Positions 55,076 to 63,794 of a stretch of 64,000 bases of DNA are shown here, one piece after another. The notes under the pieces were generated by a model. It saw only the letters and a list, made by a program, of their open reading frames with translations. It was not told the origin of the DNA and ran no database searches. Numbering within the stretch: position 1 is the first letter of the stretch; the number at the start of each line of letters is the position of its first letter. The translations under genes were made by a program, and so were the position numbers. This DNA is from Pontibacter aquaedesilientis (GTDB lineage: Bacteria; Bacteroidota; Bacteroidia; Cytophagales; Hymenobacteraceae). The stretch spans positions 274,642 to 338,641 of the forward strand of contig NZ_JACXAJ010000004.1 in the NCBI RefSeq assembly GCF_014773225.1, given 5' to 3'.

Positions 55076-56580
55076 TCATACCAAAACGAAGTAGCGGTAT
55101 CCTGCTCCACATCACTTCCCTCCCATCGGCCTATGGTATAGGCGATCTGGGATCGGAGGCCTACAAGTTTGCCGACCTGCTGGCCGAAGCGGGTCAGCGT
55201 TACTGGCAGATCCTGCCACTTAACCCAACTGAGATCGGCTCGGGCAACTCACCCTACAGCAGCCACTCAGCCTTTGCAGGCAATCCGCTGCTCATCAGTC
55301 CGGAGCGATTGGTGGAAGACGGCCTTTTAGACAAAAAAGACTTACGGGCTGGCGGCGGTTTCGACAAGGCAAAGGTGGATTACCCCAAAGTGGCGGCCTA
55401 CAAAGTAAAGCTGTTGCGCCTGGCTTACGACAATTTCAAAGAGGGCGAGGCAGGCAAGCTCAAGAGCGAATTCATCCGTTTTCAGGAAGCGCACAAGGAG
55501 TGGCTGCCAGACTTCACCTGCTTTGTGGCTTTCAAGCACTATTTTGATCAGGCCCCCTGGAGTGAGTGGCCCGTGAAGGTGCAAACCAGGCAGGATCATG
55601 CCATGGAGGCACTGGCAGCCGAACTAAAGGACGAGATAGAGCGGGAGGCATTCTTCCAGTTTCTATTCTACCGACAGTGGGCACAGCTCAAGGCTTACTG
55701 CACCTCCAGGGAAATCACTTTCATCGGTGACATGCCCTTTTATGTGAGCCACGACAGCGCCGACGTTTGGGCCCACCGGCATATTTTCAAACTGGACCGG
55801 GCCAACATGCCAACTGCGGTATCGGGTGTGCCACCGGACTACTTCAGCGAAACGGGGCAGCTTTGGGGTACGCCCGTATTCGACTGGAAGAAACTGCAAG
55901 AGCAGCATTTTGACTGGTGGGTACAGCGTATAGCACATAACCTGGAGCTTTTTGGGTTGCTGCGACTCGACCATTTCCGTGCGTTTTCGGCTTACTGGGA
56001 GGTACCTGCCGGCGATAAGACGGCCATGAACGGGAAGTGGGTGAAAACACCGGGAGCTGAACTGCTTACTGTGATCAGGAAGAAGTTTCCTGCCATGCCC
56101 ATCATTGCCGAAGACCTGGGCGAAATAGACCAACCCGTACGAGACCTGATGGCACAATTTGATTTGCCAGGTATGCGGGTACTGTTGTTTGCCTTTGGCG
56201 AGGACCTGCCCGAAAGCCTGTATGCCCCACACCATCACATACAAAACTCCATTGTCTACACAGGCACACACGACAACAGCACTGTGCGGGCCTGGTATGA
56301 ACATGATGCCAGCCGGGATGACAAAAAACGACTGAGCGACTACAGCGCACAGCGCCTTTCTAAGGAAAATGTCAGTTCTGTGATGGCTAGGTTGGCCTAT
56401 ATGTCGGTTTCGCAACTGGTGGTGTTGCCTATGCAGGATGTGCTGGGGTTGGGCAAAGAAGCGATCATGAACAAGCCTTCTACCGCCAAAGGCAACTGGC
56501 AATGGCGTCTGCAACCAGGATCATTCACCAAGACGGTGGCGCATAGACTACGGGAGGAAGTGCAACTATACGGCAGATAG
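55072..56580 (+). CDS. malQ: 4-alpha-glucanotransferase
   Basis: Disproportionates maltodextrins, lengthening short chains left by TreY/TreZ and freeing glucose. The protein of 502 aa (GH77) shows SSGILLHITSLPSAYGIGDLG, ILPLNPTEIGSGNSPYSS, GDMPFYVSHDSADVWAHR, FGLLRLDHFRAFSAYWEVP (nucleophile Asp), IIAEDLGEIDQPV (Glu) and VYTGTHDNSTVRAWYE. The open frame extends 50 codons upstream inside treY, but the ATG at 55072, overlapping the treY stop, gives the standard N-terminus. Last gene of the treZ operon. Confidence 0.95.
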   Translation: MIIPKRSSGILLHITSLPSAYGIGDLGSEAYKFADLLAEAGQRYWQILPLNPTEIGSGNSPYSSHSAFAGNPLLISPERLVEDGLLDKKDLRAGGGFDKAKVDYPKVAAYKVKLLRLAYDNFKEGEAGKLKSEFIRFQEAHKEWLPDFTCFVAFKHYFDQAPWSEWPVKVQTRQDHAMEALAAELKDEIEREAFFQFLFYRQWAQLKAYCTSREITFIGDMPFYVSHDSADVWAHRHIFKLDRANMPTAVSGVPPDYFSETGQLWGTPVFDWKKLQEQHFDWWVQRIAHNLELFGLLRLDHFRAFSAYWEVPAGDKTAMNGKWVKTPGAELLTVIRKKFPAMPIIAEDLGEIDQPVRDLMAQFDLPGMRVLLFAFGEDLPESLYAPHHHIQNSIVYTGTHDNSTVRAWYEHDASRDDKKRLSDYSAQRLSKENVSSVMARLAYMSVSQLVVLPMQDVLGLGKEAIMNKPSTAKGNWQWRLQPGSFTKTVAHRLREEVQLYGR

Positions 56581-56645
56581 GTCAATATTCATTCTTTTAT
56601 GTATATTACCAATCTAATATAGCTACACTAACCGAATCCCTTACA

Positions 56646-56894
56646 ATGAATAAGAAACTAACACTTAGCTTATTACTTTTTCTTGCTTGCGTAACTCCTT
56701 TGCTGGCACAAATTGAATCTGCATCTGAGGTAACGCAAACAACTGTCATAGAAAAAGGGGTTGGCTTAGGTGCCGTCATCGCTGTGGTTGCTTCCTGGTC
56801 ACGCAACCAATCTATTCTGTGGGCAATACTCCACGGCATATTCAGCTGGTTTTATGTCATCTACTTCGCCATCACCCGAAACTTTGATAATTAA
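56646..56894 (+). CDS. Small exported membrane protein
   Basis: Protein of 82 aa with a signal peptide (MNKKLTLSLLLFLACVTPLLAQ) and a mature part carrying a Gly/Ala-rich helix (GVGLGAVIAVVASWSRNQS) and a second hydrophobic segment (SILWAILHGIFSWFYVIYFAI). The SWSRN..SILWAILH..FxWxYVIYFAITR pattern is one I recall from small hypothetical proteins of Bacteroidota. Function unknown. It follows malQ by 65 bp and is closed by a terminator. Confidence 0.7.
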   Translation: MNKKLTLSLLLFLACVTPLLAQIESASEVTQTTVIEKGVGLGAVIAVVASWSRNQSILWAILHGIFSWFYVIYFAITRNFDN

Positions 56895-56942
56895 GAAAAA
56901 CAGGTATAGCTTATACCTGTTCGGAATGTAAATTTCGTTTAA

Positions 56943-57000
56943 AATAAAAATCAACAGATACCCCAACCCATAGCGGGGTTCTGTTGATTTTTATTTTTTA
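56943..57000 (+). terminator. Terminator after the small membrane protein gene
   Basis: AAATAAAAATCAACAGA pairs with TCTGTTGATTTTTATTT, with an inner ACCCC/CGGGGT stem, followed by T-rich DNA. Located about 50 bp after the stop codon. Confidence 0.88.
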
Positions 57001-57076
57001 TTCACGGTATAAATCCTATATTAGTTCAGTGATCGGGTATAGCCCGCGCTAAGTCTCACTTCTAATCTACAGCGTT

Positions 57077-57649
57077 ATGCCATTAGCTTCCACAGCATTA
57101 CCACTGGGCACTGTAGCACCCAATTTTGCTCTGCTCGATACTGTTTCTGATCAGCTTGTTAGTCTGGAGGATGTTGCTTCCACTAAGGCGACCGTCATCA
57201 TGTTCCTGTGCAACCACTGCCCTTATGTGCTGCACATCCTGGACGAACTGGTGGACACAGCCAACGAGTATAAGCAGCGGGGCGTGAGTTTTGTGGGGAT
57301 TAGCGCAAACGATGCCGTAAGCTATCCGCAGGACGGTCCGCAGCAAATGCGTGAACTCGCCAAAGAAAAGAAATTTCCCTTCCCATACCTGTATGACCAG
57401 ACCCAACAGGTTGCCCGTACCTACCAGGCCGTCTGCACCCCCGAATTTTACGTGTTCGACCGTAACATGCGACTGGCTTACCATGGCCAGTTCGATGATG
57501 CCCGCCCTAAAAACGAAACGCCTGTTACAGGAGAAGACCTGCGACAGGCGCTCGATACCTTGCTGGCGGGCGATCAGGTCAGGGCTGACCAAAAGCCAGG
57601 TATAGGCTGCGGCATTAAATGGAAAACTCTGCCGGAGGAAGCGGGGTAG
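57077..57649 (+). CDS. Thioredoxin-fold redoxin protein
   Basis: Protein of 190 aa of the AhpC/TSA-redoxin group. Visible: PLGTVAPNFALLDTVS, the redox motif FLCNHCPYVLHI (C-x2-C, about 47-50), and the cis-Pro region AVCTPEFYVFDRNMRLAYHGQFDDA. No signal peptide, so probably cytoplasmic. The CNHCPYV form is common in bacterial thioredoxin-family proteins of unknown partner. Its 3' end overlaps the convergent transpeptidase-like gene by 35 bp, so both cannot end transcription in a shared spacer. Confidence 0.9.
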   Translation: MPLASTALPLGTVAPNFALLDTVSDQLVSLEDVASTKATVIMFLCNHCPYVLHILDELVDTANEYKQRGVSFVGISANDAVSYPQDGPQQMRELAKEKKFPFPYLYDQTQQVARTYQAVCTPEFYVFDRNMRLAYHGQFDDARPKNETPVTGEDLRQALDTLLAGDQVRADQKPGIGCGIKWKTLPEEAG

Positions 57650-58469
57650 GCTGCATGCTGGCAATGTACCCTGCTACGGCATTGGCATGATCCAGGTAGG
57701 GGGAGGTATAACTCTCGTCGCCGGCGTGAATATAGAGTGCCGTTTTGCCTTTTACGGCGTCGATGATACTCTCATGCTCACCCAACGGCACAGCCGGGCA
57801 GCCCAAACTGCGGCCTAGCCGGCCATACTGTTTAATGAAACTTTCTGTGGCGTACTCCGCTCCGTGCATCACGACAGCGCGGTCACGTGCGTTCGAATTA
57901 AAGGCTTCATCCATACCGTCCAGCCGGAGGGATTTGCCGTGTTTGCCGTAATACACTTCATCCGTCACGTAAAATCCCACACTGCTCATAAAAGACTTGT
58001 GCTCATTGGAGAAGGCCTGCGCCTGCACATTCCCGGAGTTTCGCCCATGCGCCACATAGGTATTGTGCAGCACCTGTCTGTTGTTGAGGTCGAGCACCCA
58101 GAGCCTTTTCTCATTGGAAGATTTTGTGAAGTCCACTACCGTTAGGATGCCCTTACCCGAAAGACGCCCTTCGTTGTATAAGCTGTAATACCCCATCAGG
58201 GCATTATTGAAGACGTCGTAGCTCATATCAGATGCAGTGAGGTTCATCTGTGTGTAGAGGTCGAACGACACCTGCTCAAAACGCATGACCTTCAGGGCCG
58301 TAATATTGTTTTTGGTGTCTCTCTCGATCGATACATACTTGCCAGCTCCGATGGAGGCAGAAGGCGACAGGATGAGCGGTGCAAACAACGGTAAAAGCCG
58401 CTTTCCTACCTTACGCTTTCGGCGACGCCATCTTTCTTTTATGCTCTTCTTTCTAACGTTCTTTCTCAC
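57615..58469 (-). CDS. Murein L,D-transpeptidase catalytic-domain-like protein (YkuD_2)
   Basis: Protein of 284 aa. A very basic N-terminus (RKNVRKKSIKERWRRRKRKVGKRLL) precedes a hydrophobic stretch (LLPLFAPLILSPSASIGAG), which acts as signal or anchor. The catalytic part has FTKSSNEKRLWVLDLNNRQVLHNTYVAHG, NSGNVQAQAFSNEHKSFMSSVGFY, then MHGAEYATESF and the Cys motif RLGRSLGCPAVPLGEH. This is the YkuD_2 family, common in Bacteroidota, presumed to act on or to be modelled on peptidoglycan enzymes; activity is seldom shown. Convergent overlap of 35 bp with the redoxin gene. Confidence 0.88.
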   Translation of the reverse strand: MRKNVRKKSIKERWRRRKRKVGKRLLPLFAPLILSPSASIGAGKYVSIERDTKNNITALKVMRFEQVSFDLYTQMNLTASDMSYDVFNNALMGYYSLYNEGRLSGKGILTVVDFTKSSNEKRLWVLDLNNRQVLHNTYVAHGRNSGNVQAQAFSNEHKSFMSSVGFYVTDEVYYGKHGKSLRLDGMDEAFNSNARDRAVVMHGAEYATESFIKQYGRLGRSLGCPAVPLGEHESIIDAVKGKTALYIHAGDESYTSPYLDHANAVAGYIASMQPTPLPPAEFSI

Positions 58470-58820
58470 CTTTCACTTTGGTTGATGTACCTTCATTGTA
58501 CGTTCAGGATTTTGCACTGTTCGAATTTGTGCAAAAGCTACAACCATGCCTACAAATCATTCAACATCAGTCAGAATTTACTCAACGGAGGTAAGCGTAT
58601 GAGAATGGCCCGACTAAACCTACATTTATTTAATCCTCAATTTAAAATGAGGAAAGACTCCCCTTTCACTTACAGGTTTCAAATCCCAACATTGTGTAAG
58701 TGTGTGAGGTCAAACGGTCATTGAGAGACTTATTTCAGTATCATTAGAGCTTTCCGGGTACAGCATTTATACCTATATTTGGGTAGCAAATCATGTGGAA
58801 CGCTCTTAATCGGATAATTT
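58470..58820. other. Intergenic gap, 351 bp, with ppx promoter
   Basis: Separates the divergent L,D-transpeptidase-like and ppx genes. An 80-codon frame (58482-58724) has no protein character. The candidate ppx promoter is the only structure found. Confidence 0.5.
58750..58781 (+). promoter_or_regulatory. Candidate promoter of ppx
   Basis: TATATTTG (58774-58781) fits TAnnTTTG exactly; a TTTC at 58751-58754 stands at about the right place for the -33 TTTG. The ppx TTG start is 40 bp downstream. Confidence 0.5.
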
Positions 58821-59723
58821 TTGAAGTTAGCTGCTATTGATATCGGTTCGAACGCGGTGAGATGCCAGATCTCCAATGTGCTGAACCAGAACGGAAACGT
58901 CATTTTCAAACGCGTGGAATACATCCGCTACGCCATTCGCTTTGGCGAGGATGTGTTTAACACGGGCTATATCAGTGAGGGGAAAATTCAGAAATTCATC
59001 AAGCTTATGCACGCTTTCCAGTTGCTGCTGGACGTGCACGATGTAGACCACTACATGGTATGCGCCACTTCCGCCATGCGCACCTCCCAAAATGCCCCCG
59101 AGATTCTGGACCGCGTGCACCAGGCCCTTGGCATGGGTATACAGGTAATCGATGGCGTGGCCGAAGCCGACCTGATCAACAAAGTAATCGCAAACTTCCT
59201 GGATGAGCGTAATTACCTGCACATTGATGTGGGGGGCGGCAGCACGGAATTTAACATTTATGTGAACCGTGAGAAAATGGCTTCACAGTCCTTTGAGCAA
59301 GGATCTATCCGCCACATGCACGGCGTGGACTCCCAGGAGCTTTGGAACAGCATGCGCCTCTGGATTGAAGAGAACTCCAGGAAATACCACCTCACCCGGG
59401 CCATTGGCACAGGCGGTAACATCAACAAGATATTTGACATGTCCGGCAAGTCGGTAGGCAAGCCGATCTTCCGCAAACAAATCGAGGAGATTGTTAACCG
59501 TGTGGCCAGTATGACCATGGAGCAGCGCATCACCGAGCTACTTCTTAACCCTGACCGTGCTGACGTGATCCTTCCCGCCGCCGAGATATACCTTTCCGCC
59601 ATGAAGTGGGCCAAGCTCGAGAGTATGCTGGTTCCTGCCGTTGGTTTGAAGGACGGGATGATTCATGCGCTCTATGAGCAACACCATCAGGAGCGCTTTG
59701 TGATAAGCCAGATTAGCCGGTAG
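58821..59723 (+). CDS. ppx: Exopolyphosphatase, Ppx/GppA family
   Basis: Splits phosphate from polyphosphate (or pppGpp in GppA-type members). The protein of 300 aa is the short two-domain form. Visible: KLAAIDIGSNAVRCQI (phosphate loop 1), YMVCATSAMRTSQNAPEIL, LHIDVGGGSTEFNIY (loop 2) and the C-terminal ILPAAEIYLSAMKW. The start is TTG: an in-frame TAA lies two codons upstream and the only candidate between it and the conserved KLAAIDIGSN is TTG at 58821. Convergent with polyphosphate kinase, which makes its substrate. Confidence 0.93.
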   Translation: MKLAAIDIGSNAVRCQISNVLNQNGNVIFKRVEYIRYAIRFGEDVFNTGYISEGKIQKFIKLMHAFQLLLDVHDVDHYMVCATSAMRTSQNAPEILDRVHQALGMGIQVIDGVAEADLINKVIANFLDERNYLHIDVGGGSTEFNIYVNREKMASQSFEQGSIRHMHGVDSQELWNSMRLWIEENSRKYHLTRAIGTGGNINKIFDMSGKSVGKPIFRKQIEEIVNRVASMTMEQRITELLLNPDRADVILPAAEIYLSAMKWAKLESMLVPAVGLKDGMIHALYEQHHQERFVISQISR

Positions 59724-59785
59724 CTTTTGCTTTGCCAGCAGGGCTGCGCAGGTATAGCAGTGCTTGTACCTGTGAATGGCAAAAG

Positions 59786-59820
59786 CTAAAAAAAGCCCCC
59801 TCCTGTTATCAGGAGAGGGC
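59786..59820 (-). terminator. Terminator of ppk1
   Basis: On the minus strand GCCCTCTCCTG-ATAA-CAGGAGGGGGC followed by TTTTTTTAGC, 11 bp beyond the ppk1 stop codon. It may also stop ppx transcripts. Confidence 0.9.
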
Positions 59821-59830
59821 GTGTGTTAAG

Positions 59831-61936
59831 TTATACCAGTTCCACTTCCTGTGTGGCTTCCTCAAACACTTTCTTGTAGAACACCTTGTGCACATCCACA
59901 ATCTCTTCGTTGGCGGCTGGCCTTTTACGGGCGTAGGTACCGTCTTCACGCATGATGTAGGAGTTCTGGTTGTCGAGCAGGTTGTAGTAGAGTATGTTGA
60001 TGGACTCTTTCTTCAACTCTTCGTTCACGATCAGGAAAAGTGCCTCCACGCGGCGATCGAAACTGCGCACCATTATGTCGGCGCTGCCGCCGTATACCTT
60101 GGGCTCACCGTTGTTATGGAAGTAATAAATGCGGCTATGCTCCAGGTACTCGCCCACGATTGACTTCACCGAAATATTCTCGCTCAGGTCTTCGCGGCCC
60201 GGACGCAGGCAGCAGATGCCCCGCACGATCAGTTTGATCGGCACGCCTGCCTTGGACGCTTTGTAAAACTCGTCGATCACCTCCTTGTCCTCCAATGAGT
60301 TGATCTTGATCACGATGCCGCTTTTCAGGCCTTTCTTGGCATTGCGCGCCTCGTGGCGAATCAGCTCGATCAGCTGCGACCGCATCGCTTTAGGAGAGGT
60401 GAGCAAATACTTGTACTCGTTCGGTCTGGAGTGCCCCGTTATAACATTGAAAAACTCCGACACGTCGTGCGCATATACTTCATTGGTCGTCAGCAAACTC
60501 ACGTCAGTATAAAGGCGGGCGGTTTGTTCGTTGTAGTTTCCACTGCCAATGTGAATGTAGCGCGTCACCTTCTCCCCTTCCTTACGGATGATCATGAGCA
60601 TTTTGGTGTGCGTTTTATACTTGCTAATGCCATAGATCACAAAGCAACCTGCCTTCTCCAGGCGTTCGCCTTCCCGCAGGTTTCGCTCTTCATCAAAACG
60701 TGCCTTCACCTCAAACAGCACCGAAACGTGCTTGCCGTTTTCAGCCGCTTTCAGCAAAGCCGCCGTCACTCTGGACTGGTCAGCCAGCCGGTAAATGGTT
60801 TGCTTTATACCCAGCACATACGGGTCTTCGGCAGCCCGCTCCAGCAACTGCACTACCGGCTCCATGTTGTTGTAAGGATGGTGCAGCAGCACGTCATGCT
60901 CTTTCAGGTACTCAAACATGTCCACCGACTCGGCTGGGAGGCTGAGCGGCGTAACGGGTGCCGGCTGCTTAAACCCTTTGTCTTTAAACTGACGATGGTT
61001 GATAATCTGCCACAGGCCGCGCAGGTCGATCATGCTGGTGATCGTGAAGACGTTGGCATTGTCGATGGTCCAGCGCTCTTTCAGCACCTTCATCATAAAC
61101 TGGGACGGATTGCGCTCTATCTCCAGTCTCACCACACGGCCTTTCTTGCGTGTCTTCAGTTTCGACTTGATCTCCTGCACGAAGTCCGCCTCAATATCGT
61201 CGGACTCTTCCAGTGTAAAGTCACCGTTTCGGGTAATCCGGAACAGGTTAACCGACACGATCTCCACATTGCGGAAAAGCTTTTTGATCTTCCAGCGAAT
61301 GATTTCCTCGATCGGCACAAAGACGATCTTATCCTTGCGGTTGATTTCGTAAAAACGGGCCAGGTTCTGAGGTATCTGCACAAAGGTGACGCGGTCCTGC
61401 GCCTTCTGCTCCTCTGTGGTGCGGGTAACCACGCCAAAGGTAAGCAGCTGGTTCATGAGCAGCGGGAAGCCGTGGTAATTGTCGAACACCATGGGCGTGA
61501 GCAGCGGGTAGATCGTATTTTTGAAGTAACTGTCCACCTTCTTCTGCTCGATCTCGGTCAGGTCGCCCACTTTGAGTATATCGAAGCCGCTCTTATCGAA
61601 CAGCTCGGTCAGTTCGTTGTTGAAGGTTAGGTACTGATCGTTGACGAAGCGGTGTGCGTAATCCAGCAGTTTTTTGCGGAACGGCATTTCGCGCAGACCC
61701 GAATAGTCGAGCCGCTCCTTGCCGTAGTCGATGTAGTTGTACAAGCTGCCCACCCGGATCATGAAGAACTCATCGAGGTTGGAAGCCGTGATGGCCATGA
61801 ACTTAAGCCGGTCGAAAAGACTGCGGCTCGTGTCGCGGGCCTGGTCGAGTACACGGTAGTTGAAGCGCAGCCAGCTCAGGTCGCGGCTGATGTATTTACT
61901 TCGCTTTATCTGGTCAGAAACCTTATTGATCAGCAT
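59831..61936 (-). CDS. ppk1: Polyphosphate kinase 1
   Basis: Makes inorganic polyphosphate from ATP. The protein of 701 aa has full length: KYISRDLSWLRFNYRVLDQA, MAITASNLDEFFMIRVGSL (N-terminal), VTFVQIPQNLARFYEI, HHPYNNMEPVVQLLERAAEDP, and the catalytic region YIHIGSGNYNEQTARLYTD with the phosphorylated His, plus the second His in YYFHNNGEPKVYGGSADIM and SFDRRVEALF. The open frame reaches a GTG at 62011, but the ATG at 61934-61936 starts nearer the conserved SRDLSWL region and is preferred. Convergent with ppx. Confidence 0.95.
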   Translation of the reverse strand: MLINKVSDQIKRSKYISRDLSWLRFNYRVLDQARDTSRSLFDRLKFMAITASNLDEFFMIRVGSLYNYIDYGKERLDYSGLREMPFRKKLLDYAHRFVNDQYLTFNNELTELFDKSGFDILKVGDLTEIEQKKVDSYFKNTIYPLLTPMVFDNYHGFPLLMNQLLTFGVVTRTTEEQKAQDRVTFVQIPQNLARFYEINRKDKIVFVPIEEIIRWKIKKLFRNVEIVSVNLFRITRNGDFTLEESDDIEADFVQEIKSKLKTRKKGRVVRLEIERNPSQFMMKVLKERWTIDNANVFTITSMIDLRGLWQIINHRQFKDKGFKQPAPVTPLSLPAESVDMFEYLKEHDVLLHHPYNNMEPVVQLLERAAEDPYVLGIKQTIYRLADQSRVTAALLKAAENGKHVSVLFEVKARFDEERNLREGERLEKAGCFVIYGISKYKTHTKMLMIIRKEGEKVTRYIHIGSGNYNEQTARLYTDVSLLTTNEVYAHDVSEFFNVITGHSRPNEYKYLLTSPKAMRSQLIELIRHEARNAKKGLKSGIVIKINSLEDKEVIDEFYKASKAGVPIKLIVRGICCLRPGREDLSENISVKSIVGEYLEHSRIYYFHNNGEPKVYGGSADIMVRSFDRRVEALFLIVNEELKKESINILYYNLLDNQNSYIMREDGTYARKRPAANEEIVDVHKVFYKKVFEEATQEVELV

Positions 61937-62208
61937 GTTTTCAGATGTTATAAAAGCCTCCGGCCACGTCAGAATTGGTGCGGTTGCCGGCAGACCGAGG
62001 TATACGGACACTGCAAAATTATTGCCCGACTGCTAATATAATTTTTGTAAGTGAATTTGTCATGCCTTTTGTCAAAAGCTTGCGGAAATGTTTTGGATAT
62101 GGCACCGCTGAACTTGCTCCGAGGATCAGTTTCAGTCATTACGTTATCCGATACACAAAACCTAAGGGCCCGTAAACGGTATAAAACAGAAGCTAACCTG
62201 ACAAGACC

Positions 62209-63141
62209 ATGCAGCGAAACCCCATTCCCGAAACCAGCGAACTCGATTTCCCCCCCCTTCCGCTGGAAGAGTGGGAAGCAACCAAAGACACACTGCACCT
62301 TTACCTGCAAATCATCGGGAAAATACGGCTCACGCTCACGCCACCCCGTATCCACTGGTGGCACGTCACACTATACCTTTCTTCCCGCGGACTCACGACA
62401 GGGCCTATACCTTACGGTTATCATACCTTCGAGATTGAGTTTGATTTTGTCGATCACCAGCTCTGTATCTGTGCAAGCACAGGCGAGCAGGAACAAATCA
62501 AGCTACAGGATGGGCTCAGTGTAGCTGAGTTCTATACTGCTGTTATGAAATCGCTTCATAAACTGGGCATCGAAGTAGATATACTTGCCAAGCCATTCGA
62601 TAACAAGAGCAAAATTCCTTTTGCCGAGGACCACAAGCATGCTACCTATCATCCGGAGCAGGTACACACCTACTGGAAAGTACTGTCCGCTGTTGACAAG
62701 GTGATGAAAGAGTTTAACGGACGCTTCTACGGCAAAACTTCTCCCGTACAACTTTACTGGCATCATATAGACCTGGCAGTAGGTCGATTCTCAGGCAAGA
62801 AAGTACCCGTACGGCCGGATGCTGGCAAGATCGAGCGGAATGCCTACTCGCATGAGGTGATCAGTTTCGGCTTTTGGCCCGGGGATGAGCAGGTACGTTT
62901 CCCGGCCTTCTACTCCTATACCTTCCCCTCACCAGCAGGTATAGACCAAGAGCCGCTCAAACCCAAAGCCGCTTCCTGGGTAGACTCCAATGGCAGCCCC
63001 ATGGCGTTGCTTCCTTACGAGGACCTACGAAAAGAGAAAGATCCGCATCAGGCGCTCCTGGACTTTTTGGAAAGCGCCTACCAGGCAGGGGCTAAAAAAG
63101 CAGGATGGCCGGTGGAGGAACTACTGGCTCATAATGACTGA
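62209..63141 (+). CDS. DUF5996 family protein
   Basis: Protein of 310 aa. Visible: PPLPLEEWEATKDTLHLYLQI, GKIRLTLTPPRIHWWHVTLYLSSRGL, LYWHHIDLAVGRFSGKKVP, AYSHEVISFGFWPGD and FYSYTFPSPAGI, all typical of DUF5996. No signal peptide or membrane segment. The biochemical role is unknown. It is divergent from ppk1 across a gap of about 270 bp and stands alone. Confidence 0.87.
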   Translation: MQRNPIPETSELDFPPLPLEEWEATKDTLHLYLQIIGKIRLTLTPPRIHWWHVTLYLSSRGLTTGPIPYGYHTFEIEFDFVDHQLCICASTGEQEQIKLQDGLSVAEFYTAVMKSLHKLGIEVDILAKPFDNKSKIPFAEDHKHATYHPEQVHTYWKVLSAVDKVMKEFNGRFYGKTSPVQLYWHHIDLAVGRFSGKKVPVRPDAGKIERNAYSHEVISFGFWPGDEQVRFPAFYSYTFPSPAGIDQEPLKPKAASWVDSNGSPMALLPYEDLRKEKDPHQALLDFLESAYQAGAKKAGWPVEELLAHND

Positions 63142-63332
63142 ACCTGGCTAGACGAATCTGACAGTAACACATGTTTAGGAACCCAGGGCATTTGTTCGTG
63201 ATCTGCCCGCTTAAGAGTTGGCTATACCTTAAGACATATTATTATCTACCGCAAGATGACAAAGTCAGTATCATTGATTTCCTGTATACCTGAAATGGGC
63301 TGGTGTCACCATCTAAAACCATCATATACCTT

Positions 63333-63794
63333 ATGAAGCAAATTGCTCTTCTACTTTCCATTTTGATTTGCACCGCTTGTGCCAACATGGCCCAGCCTCT
63401 GCAAACAGACAACCTCATCACAAAACAGAGTGCCTACAGCATGGACGAAACCCTTTCCAAACTTAGGGCCGCTATACAAACTATGGGCATTAGTTTGGTA
63501 GCCGAGGTAGACCATGCCAAAGCTGCTGCTGATAACGGGCTTGCGCTTCGTCCCACCCATGTGCTCATTTTCGGTAATCCGCAGGTAGGCACCACCCTGA
63601 TGCAAGCTGACCAACGTACAGGTCTTGACCTTCCGTTGCGTTTACTGGTGTGGCAGGATGAAAACGGCAAGGTATACCTGAGCTACCACCGTCCTAGCGA
63701 CCTGAAGCAGGACTATAGGTTGCGTGAGCAGCAAGCTGTGCTGGATAAGATAGGGAATGTGTTTGAGAAGTTGAGTGAGGTAGTGAGGGAGTAA
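63333..63794 (+). CDS. DUF302 domain exported protein
   Basis: Protein of 153 aa with a signal sequence (MKQIALLLSILICTACANMAQP); the ICTAC segment could be a lipobox with Cys16 as lipidation site, though position -3 is not ideal. The mature part is DUF302: SMDETLSKLRAAIQTMGISLVAEVDHAKAA-type start, LRPTHVLIFGNPQVGTTLMQADQRTGLDLPLRLLVWQDE, and VYLSYHRPSDL. The domain's role is unknown. A GTG ten codons upstream is less likely than the ATG, which precedes the signal peptide directly. Confidence 0.88.
   Translation: MKQIALLLSILICTACANMAQPLQTDNLITKQSAYSMDETLSKLRAAIQTMGISLVAEVDHAKAAADNGLALRPTHVLIFGNPQVGTTLMQADQRTGLDLPLRLLVWQDENGKVYLSYHRPSDLKQDYRLREQQAVLDKIGNVFEKLSEVVRE

Noticed and set aside
60353..61630. 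425-codon plus-strand frame opposite ppk1
   Set aside because: Complement of conserved ppk1 codons; no start signal or protein family features.
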